Positions 33,421 through 36,976 of a DNA stretch of 36,976 nucleotides are shown one piece after another (position 1 is the first letter of the stretch; the number at the start of each line of letters is the position of its first letter). Location: contig JBIOVV010000090.1 of NCBI GenBank assembly GCA_044867925.1, positions 1 to 36,976 of the forward strand, in the 5' to 3' direction. Made by a program: the position numbers and the translations under genes. The notes under the pieces were generated by a model. It made no database searches and was not told the DNA's origin. It saw only the letters and a list, made by a program, of their open reading frames with translations. This DNA comes from VRUE01 sp044867925. Its GTDB lineage: Bacteria > Actinomycetota > Thermoleophilia > Solirubrobacterales > 70-9.

Positions 33421-33494
33421 CGGGGCGTGGCGCAGCCTGGTAGCGCGCGGCCTTTGGGTGGCCGAGGTCCCCGGTTCGAATCCGGGCGCCCCGA
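33421..33494 (+). tRNA. tRNA-Pro (anticodon UGG)
   Basis: A full 74-nt cloverleaf can be drawn. Acceptor CGGGGCG pairs with CGCCCCG. The D-arm is GCGCAGCCTGGTAGCGC. The anticodon stem CGGCC/GGCCG holds loop TTTGGGT, giving anticodon TGG. The T-arm is CCCGGTTCGAATCCGGG and the discriminator is A. CCA is not encoded. Sequence character changes directly after it, which points to use as an integration site. Confidence 0.95.
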
Positions 33495-33720
33495 TATCAA
33501 CAGTTTCCCCGTCAAAACGCGACAAACCGCGACACGACTGGGGATCAGCCCGCTGTGGGCCTTGGGCTTCGTGCCTGCGCATTCCGCGTCTCTAGGCAGG
33601 GGCGCCGCGGATCGTGAACGCAACCCGTAGCGATCCCGTAACTGGCTCGCAGGTAGAGAGAGGCCAAATCCGTAGCAAGAAGCAGCCAGCCCATAGGGGC
33701 TATGAGGGGCGTTGGTTGGG
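33495..33720. other. Non-coding junction after tRNA-Pro
   Basis: About 225 bp without a convincing gene. Two direct copies of CGCGACA lie at 33518-33524 and 33528-33534, spaced 10 bp, within a stretch richer in A than the surroundings. They might be integrase arm sites, but this is only suggested by position. GAGGGG at 33704-33709 may be the ribosome site of the next gene. Confidence 0.35.
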
Positions 33721-34245
33721 TTGAGCGCGGACCTGACGACCCCTGCGGCCGACCTCGCTCATCGCCATGCTCACGACCCAAGGTTCTGCGAGGGAGAGTC
33801 CTGCTGCATCCACAGCCCCTCCGACCACCACATGCGCTCCTTCAAGCAGCACTACCGGGTCGACCGGGGGCTCATGGAGCGCGTCTGCCCACACGGCGTC
33901 GGACATCCAGATCCGGACCATCTTGATTTCGTAGAGCGAGCTCGAGGCAAGGAAGCGGCGGACGTCGAGGCCGTGCACGGCTGCGACGGGTGTTGCCAGC
34001 CAGGGGCCCCCGGAGAGCCCGTGCACCTAGCCGCTGTCATCTCAGAGCACTTCGGTATCGCCCGATCAGAGGCGCGCCCGGCTGCAGACGGCACCGATCG
34101 CGTCATCGCACTCGAAGCGATCATCGACGCCAAGGGCAACAAGCTCCCCGCGCCGCCGGTCTGCCACGGCTACGCCAACTGCTGTCGGTGCCCCGTCTGC
34201 CTACTTCGAGAAGAGCGGCGGGCGCGTCCCGCGCTGGCCGCGTGA
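33721..34245 (+). CDS. Cysteine-rich protein of probable phage origin
   Basis: A protein of about 174 residues with many Cys and His: CEGESCCIHSPSDHHM, ERVCPHGVGHPDPDH, GCDGCC and a terminal CHGYANCCRCPVC, suggesting zinc binding. From memory, CCIHxPSDHHM followed by CPHGxGHPDPD occurs in actinophage proteins of unknown function; this needs a search. The start is uncertain: TTG 33721 lies 11 nt after GAGGGG and fits best, and TTG 33712 is possible. Confidence 0.6.
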   Translation: MSADLTTPAADLAHRHAHDPRFCEGESCCIHSPSDHHMRSFKQHYRVDRGLMERVCPHGVGHPDPDHLDFVERARGKEAADVEAVHGCDGCCQPGAPGEPVHLAAVISEHFGIARSEARPAADGTDRVIALEAIIDAKGNKLPAPPVCHGYANCCRCPVCLLREERRARPALAA

Positions 34246-34258
34246 GCGAAAGGAACCG

Positions 34259-34405
34259 ATGGACCTAATCGTGCCGTTGAGCAAGCGCCGCGCCGCTGAG
34301 ATGCAGGAGCTGCGTGACCGTGCCAAAGACGGGAACAAGCGTGCCGCTACCGAGGTGAAGCGCCGCTGTCGCGCTGGGATGCTCACTCCTCGCTGGGAAC
34401 GCTGA
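34259..34405 (+). CDS. 48-residue basic protein
   Basis: A short open frame with a good ribosome site (GAAAGGA, 34248-34254) before ATG 34259. The product starts MDLIVPLSKRRAAEMQELR and ends LTPRWER, with one Cys and many Arg/Lys. The length and helical charged pattern suggest a small nucleic-acid-binding or phage accessory protein. It lies 13 bp after one gene and 4 bp before the next. Confidence 0.55.
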   Translation: MDLIVPLSKRRAAEMQELRDRAKDGNKRAATEVKRRCRAGMLTPRWER

Positions 34406-34409
34406 AGCC

Positions 34410-35084
34410 GTGCGCTTCGACAAAGAGACCCGCACTCAGATCCGCGAGGCCGCGCCAGGCTCCGTGACGATCAAGTGGCCACCAGGGGCAGAAGAGCCCC
34501 AGAAGGGTCGCACCTACCGAGTCCAGAGTCTTGAGGAATACGAGAGGGCGAAGAAAGACCGCATCGAGTCGCCCGACACTTGCCGAGAGGTCTTGGCCCA
34601 GATGCACGAGCGCCGATACGGAAAGAAGCCCCATGGCTACAAGCCGCCTCGCCGTCGGCGTCTCGCTACCCGCCCGCTCACCGAGGAGGACTGCATCATC
34701 GTCTTGGATGCGGAGCCGGTCGGGCCTGTAGGTCGCGCCCAATGGGAGGCCACGGTTGCGCTCCACGAGGAGGCCGACCCGATCCGCCACATCCGCATCA
34801 AGGCCAACGTTCCCGCCGGTCCCCATCCGATTTTCGGGCACCACGAGAAGACCGAGACCGAGCAAGAGAAGATCGTCATCGCCCCCAGCCGCACCGAACG
34901 CGAAGACGAAGACGAGTCCCTACGGGTCGAGCATGTAGCCAGCATCGACCACGCGGAGATCGCCCGCCTGGAGCGCAAGCTTGCCAACGAACGCCGCCGT
35001 GGCAAGCCGGGCAAGCGCACCCGGATTGCGCTTGAACGGGCCAAGAAACGAGTGACCGAAGATTCCGCCGCTGCCGTTGTCTAG
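34410..35084 (+). CDS. Hypothetical charged protein of the element
   Basis: A 224-residue hydrophilic protein starting at GTG 34410. It has an N-terminal region with YRVQSLEEYERAKKDR, a central mixed region (EEDCIIVLDAEPVGPVGRA) and a long charged helix at the C-terminus (about 175-215, EIARLERKLANERRRGKPG). There is no signal or membrane segment. I do not recognise it. It follows the 48-residue gene by 4 bp, consistent with one transcript. Confidence 0.6.
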   Translation: MRFDKETRTQIREAAPGSVTIKWPPGAEEPQKGRTYRVQSLEEYERAKKDRIESPDTCREVLAQMHERRYGKKPHGYKPPRRRRLATRPLTEEDCIIVLDAEPVGPVGRAQWEATVALHEEADPIRHIRIKANVPAGPHPIFGHHEKTETEQEKIVIAPSRTEREDEDESLRVEHVASIDHAEIARLERKLANERRRGKPGKRTRIALERAKKRVTEDSAAAVV

Positions 35085-35315
35085 AATGCCTGCCAACTCC
35101 CGTGCCCAAAGCCCGCTCCGCTTCCATGAGCAGATGGGCCGCACGACTGGGGTAAAAGTTTCTCGCGATCCTCTATCGCTTCTCCGCGTCACATCCTCAG
35201 GAAACGGGTCCGCGGGATGATGGCTTAACAGTTCTCCCCCTCCAATCGCGCTAGCCTGATCGATACAGCAATCCTTGGCATTCGGGGAGGGCGCCGCGAG
35301 CTGGAGGGAACGCAC
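35085..35315. other. Intergenic region with possible promoter
   Basis: No gene is seen in 231 bp. GATACA at 35255-35260 is a possible -10 box about 55 nt upstream of the next gene, which has its own ribosome site. Confidence 0.25.
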
Positions 35316-35669
35316 GTGGCTAAGCAGGATCAGCAGGAGGACCGACTCACCGTCGCTGGCATCCTCACCGCCGGCCCAGTCCTCGAAGCCGAGACGATCG
35401 AGCCAGAGACCACGTCTCCCGAACGCCGCCTTCACGGAGACCTCGCCGGCGTCGTCAAGCTCCTCCGCGAGGCTTCAAGCGCAACCGAAGAGGCCTTCGC
35501 ACTCGCCAGCCGCCGACGCAAGGCCATGTCGCGCCCCAAAGGCCGCCTCGAAAGGCTCCAGACCGAAGCCCTAAACCAAGCCGTCGAGCAGGCATGGAGG
35601 GCTAAAGCGGAGACACGTCTGGCGTTCCAAGACGTCGCAGCGATCCCCCCGCAGCTCTTCGGTAAGTAG
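35316..35669 (+). CDS. Hypothetical helical protein of the element
   Basis: A 117-residue protein starting at GTG 35316, with GGAGGG about 9 nt upstream. An acidic N-terminal 40 residues precede a long amphipathic helical region (about 42-110) rich in Ala, Arg and Glu. It has no cysteine and no membrane segment. I do not recognise it. It lies between two intergenic regions and appears to be a single-gene unit before the tRNA-Met gene. Confidence 0.6.
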   Translation: MAKQDQQEDRLTVAGILTAGPVLEAETIEPETTSPERRLHGDLAGVVKLLREASSATEEAFALASRRRKAMSRPKGRLERLQTEALNQAVEQAWRAKAETRLAFQDVAAIPPQLFGK

Positions 35670-35774
35670 CACCGAGAATTTCAAGGGCTGAGCTAACCCC
35701 AAGCAGGTCACTCAGCCTCACTCTTGGCGAGTTCGTCGCGCCAAGCATCGGGATCGCGACCTGATGCATCAGCT

Positions 35775-35811
35775 GCCGGCCCTCCTCGATTCGACCCGAG
35801 GACTGGCCGGC
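35775..35811 (+). terminator. Strong hairpin before tRNA-Met
   Basis: GCCGGCC/GGCCGGC forms the outer stem and CCTCG/CGAGG the inner stem, with an 8-nt loop. TCTTCTTCG follows. It is a likely terminator for the upstream gene and ends 10 bp before the tRNA-Met gene. Confidence 0.55.
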
Positions 35812-35821
35812 TCTTCTTCGT

Positions 35822-35894
35822 AGCGCGGTAGAGCAGTTGGTAGCTCGCCAGGCTCATAACCTGGAGGTCGCTGGTTCGAATCCAGCCCGCGCCA
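35822..35894 (+). tRNA. tRNA-Met (anticodon CAU), element-borne
   Basis: A 73-nt cloverleaf. The D-arm is GAGC/GCTC. Anticodon stem CCAGG/CCTGG holds loop CTCATAA (CAT). T-stem GCTGG/CCAGC holds loop TTCGAAT. The acceptor AGCGCGG/CCGCGCC has an A1-C72 mismatch and the discriminator is A. The anticodon stem lacks the GGG/CCC pairs of initiator tRNA, so it is an elongator Met or Ile2-type tRNA. The body resembles phage-borne CAU tRNAs I have seen. Confidence 0.85.
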
Positions 35895-35944
35895 TCGGCC
35901 CGTAGAGACGCATTGCGTACTCCGGCCCGTTCACAGGAGGAACC

Positions 35945-36199
35945 ATGAACGCAGAGACAGGCCAGGTCTATGACCTCGGCGAGGACTTCACCGCCTTCAT
36001 GTCGATCGGCGACAAGCTGCGCAAGGAGTTGTTCGACGAAAAGCTCGCCGAGATCGACCGCCCGCTTTCTTCCGACGAGATGGCCGCTGCGGTCGACGCG
36101 GCGCGCGGAGACACCATCGTCCGCGTCTCGGCCGAGGCAGCACAGCGCGCCCGGCTCGGAGACCGCGAGCTTCGTCGTCGCAAGAAGCGTTGCCGCTAA
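35945..36199 (+). CDS. 84-residue hypothetical protein with strong ribosome site
   Basis: AGGAGG lies 5 nt before ATG 35945, the strongest Shine-Dalgarno site in the window. The protein is acidic for about 60 residues (VYDLGEDFTAFMSIGDKL) and strongly basic at the end (RELRRRKKRCR), which suggests nucleic-acid contact. I do not recognise it. It lies between the tRNA-Met and tRNA-Ser genes. Confidence 0.6.
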   Translation: MNAETGQVYDLGEDFTAFMSIGDKLRKELFDEKLAEIDRPLSSDEMAAAVDAARGDTIVRVSAEAAQRARLGDRELRRRKKRCR

Positions 36200-36248
36200 C
36201 GGCAAGGGTGCTCTCGGGTCTCAAGCGAATACGCTATTGGTAGTTCTC

Positions 36249-36332
36249 GGAGAGATCGACACTGGCAAGTCAGGCCGGTTGCTAACCGCGTCAGGGTTCG
36301 CGCCCTTGCAGGTTCAACTCCTGCTCTCTCCG
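36249..36332 (+). tRNA. tRNA-Ser (anticodon GCU), element-borne
   Basis: Acceptor GGAGAGA pairs with TCTCTCC. The D-stem is GAC/GTC. The anticodon loop is TTGCTAA (GCT). A long variable arm with AGGG/CCCT follows, as expected for serine. T-stem GCAGG/CCTGC holds loop TTCAACT, and the discriminator is G. Only the inner three anticodon-stem pairs form; the outer two are G-G and C-C. The gene may be degenerate or an unusual phage tRNA. Confidence 0.75.
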
Positions 36333-36525
36333 CTGGCGATGGAGGCCGTTGCCAGGTACAGGGCAGTTGCCCAGAGCGCTGGCGAACCGAGAAACGCCGA
36401 GCCGCCATGCTCTGAAAGGCGGTAGGGCACTCGGACTCGGCGCGGCTTAAGAACGAGGCGTCGCTACACGCCTACTCCATTGCCTTCAAAGCTCCGGCCC
36501 GGCCGAATGGTTGCCAGGGCCCAGG

Positions 36526-36580
36526 GGCAGGTAGAGCCCGACCCTCTTCAGGTCGGGGCAGCGCGCACCCTCTACCTGCC
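36526..36580 (+). ncRNA. Structured RNA element with tRNA-like hairpin
   Basis: GGCAGGTAGAG (36526-36536) pairs exactly with CTCTACCTGCC (36570-36580). Inside, CCCGACC/GGTCGGG (36537-36543, 36551-36557) forms a 7-bp stem with the 7-nt loop CTCTTCA. No T-arm is present, so it is not a normal tRNA. It ends 39 nt before the lipoprotein gene and could be a leader structure, a small RNA or a tRNA remnant. The interval 36333-36619 holds no other gene; a short AGGCGT/ACGCCT hairpin lies at 36456-36473. Confidence 0.5.
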
Positions 36581-36619
36581 GGCCCTTCTTCCAATTCCTA
36601 CGAAAGGACCACATCTCCG

Positions 36620-36877
36620 ATGCGTAAGAAGCTGGCGGGATTGCTTCTGGTGCTTGCCCTCGCCCCACTCGGCTTGACCGCGTGTGGCCCGTCGGATGCC
36701 GACGTGGCATCCAAGAACCTGTCGAAGGCTGCGGAGCAGTTTGAGATCGAGCGCCGCGTCGTGTTCTTCAACGGGATCACGGACAAGTACCTGCTGCTGA
36801 TCGAAGGCCGTTGTTCAATCGAGTACGACGCGGAGGACGTGCAGCTCGAAGGGCATGTATCCCTTCTTAGGGGGTAG
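36620..36877 (+). CDS. Phage-type lipoprotein, apparently shortened
   Basis: An 85-residue lipoprotein: signal with lipobox LTACG (lipid on C22), then NLSKAAEQFEIERRVVFFNGITDKYLLLIEGRCSI, here noted as segments SKAAEQFEIERR and GITDKYLLLIEGRCSI. From memory this matches a family of actinophage lipoproteins (called beta-sandwich lipoproteins), possibly involved in superinfection exclusion. Those are longer, about 130-150 residues, and continue after this point. Here the frame ends soon after (EGHVSLLRG), so it may be truncated by a frameshift. GAAAGGA precedes the ATG. Confidence 0.7.
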   Translation: MRKKLAGLLLVLALAPLGLTACGPSDADVASKNLSKAAEQFEIERRVVFFNGITDKYLLLIEGRCSIEYDAEDVQLEGHVSLLRG

Positions 36878-36905
36878 CTTTTCCCCTTTCTGAAGCGCCA
36901 AAAAG

Positions 36906-36921
36906 CCGTCCTCTGACGGCG
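36906..36921 (+). terminator. Hairpin after the lipoprotein gene
   Basis: GCCGTC/GACGGC with a CTCT loop, preceded by an A-run (AAAAA) and lying 29 nt after the lipoprotein stop. There is no clear T-run after it on the plus strand; read on the minus strand the A-run gives TTTTT after the stem, so it could terminate leftward transcription better. Confidence 0.5.
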
Positions 36922-36929
36922 CTACGTTC

Positions 36930-36959
36930 CCCGGCCTGAAATGACAAAGCGGCCGGGGC
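36930..36959. repeat. 8-bp inverted repeat near the window end
   Basis: CCCCGGCC (36930-36937) and GGCCGGGG (36952-36959) are exact reverse complements with a 14-nt spacer. It may be part of a leader structure of the next gene or an operator. Confidence 0.4.
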
Positions 36960-36976
36960 ACCGCTGACACGGCCCC

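Larger units (their letters stand above)
33495..36976. mobile_element. Left part of a probable prophage or integrated element at tRNA-Pro
   Basis: From the 3' end of tRNA-Pro to the window end there is no recognisable housekeeping gene. Instead there are small unknown genes on one strand with strong ribosome sites, two extra tRNA genes, hairpins and a phage-type lipoprotein. tRNA genes are common attachment sites. No integrase, capsid or terminase gene is in the window, so the type of element and its far end are unknown. Confidence 0.65.

Noticed and set aside
36421..36480. Possible tRNA-Leu (a CTTAAGA loop)
   Set aside because: No matching acceptor stem or T-arm could be drawn; only a short AGGCGT/ACGCCT hairpin is present.

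Overview
The window is high-GC DNA (roughly two thirds G+C by eye) and reads as a chromosomal segment of an actinobacterium, most likely of the class Thermoleophilia (Solirubrobacterales-like). That placement is an inference. It rests on an A2-type cytochrome oxidase cluster, many GTG and TTG starts, GTGA/ATGA stop-start overlaps, secreted beta-propeller proteins with basic tails, and -10-like TANNNT boxes only 6-12 nt upstream of start codons, which suggests many leaderless mRNAs.

Layout. 1-320 holds no convincing gene but has short palindromes and a 20-bp inverted repeat. 321-2020 has a small zinc-ribbon gene divergent from a GT4-like glycosyltransferase. 2036-6920 is a plus-strand cytochrome c oxidase operon: ctaC, ctaD, a two-domain USP-like protein, ctaE and a membrane-anchored one-domain USP-like protein. 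6991-8770 (minus) has a diheme cytochrome c lipoprotein followed by heme A synthase. 8894-9295 is a CBS-domain protein. 9416-13100 (minus) is a second oxidase-like operon: subunit II paralogue, subunit I paralogue, heme O synthase ctaB, a 37-aa membrane peptide and a subunit IV-like protein. In this second pair nearly all heme and copper ligands are substituted, although both genes are intact. This is the most unusual thing in the window.

13192-19498 carries a PAP2-type membrane protein, a flippase-like protein, thioredoxin reductase, a VapBC-type toxin-antitoxin pair with a palindrome over its promoter, greA, a secreted NHL-type propeller and a UBP-type zinc finger. 19523-28139 (minus) has a secreted six-bladed propeller and an operon of acyl-CoA dehydrogenase, enoyl-CoA hydratase, 3-hydroxyacyl-CoA dehydrogenase and alkyl sulfatase. 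An aminotransferase and an acetyl-CoA acetyltransferase lie upstream of it. Together they form a full beta-oxidation cycle tied to alkyl sulfate cleavage. Two copies of a palindromic repeat sit in this operon, one inside a reading frame. 28185-33348 holds small membrane and Rossmann proteins, a 1-Cys peroxiredoxin, a CoA-pyrophosphatase-type NUDIX protein, an SDR, an OsmC protein, a cobalamin adenosyltransferase and a DUF1015 protein.

33421-33494 is tRNA-Pro(UGG). To its right the character changes: small genes without housekeeping homologues, strong Shine-Dalgarno sites, two further tRNA genes (Met CAU and Ser GCU), structured RNA and a shortened phage-type lipoprotein. I read 33495-36976 as the left end of a prophage or related integrated element that used tRNA-Pro as its attachment site. 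No integrase lies inside the window.
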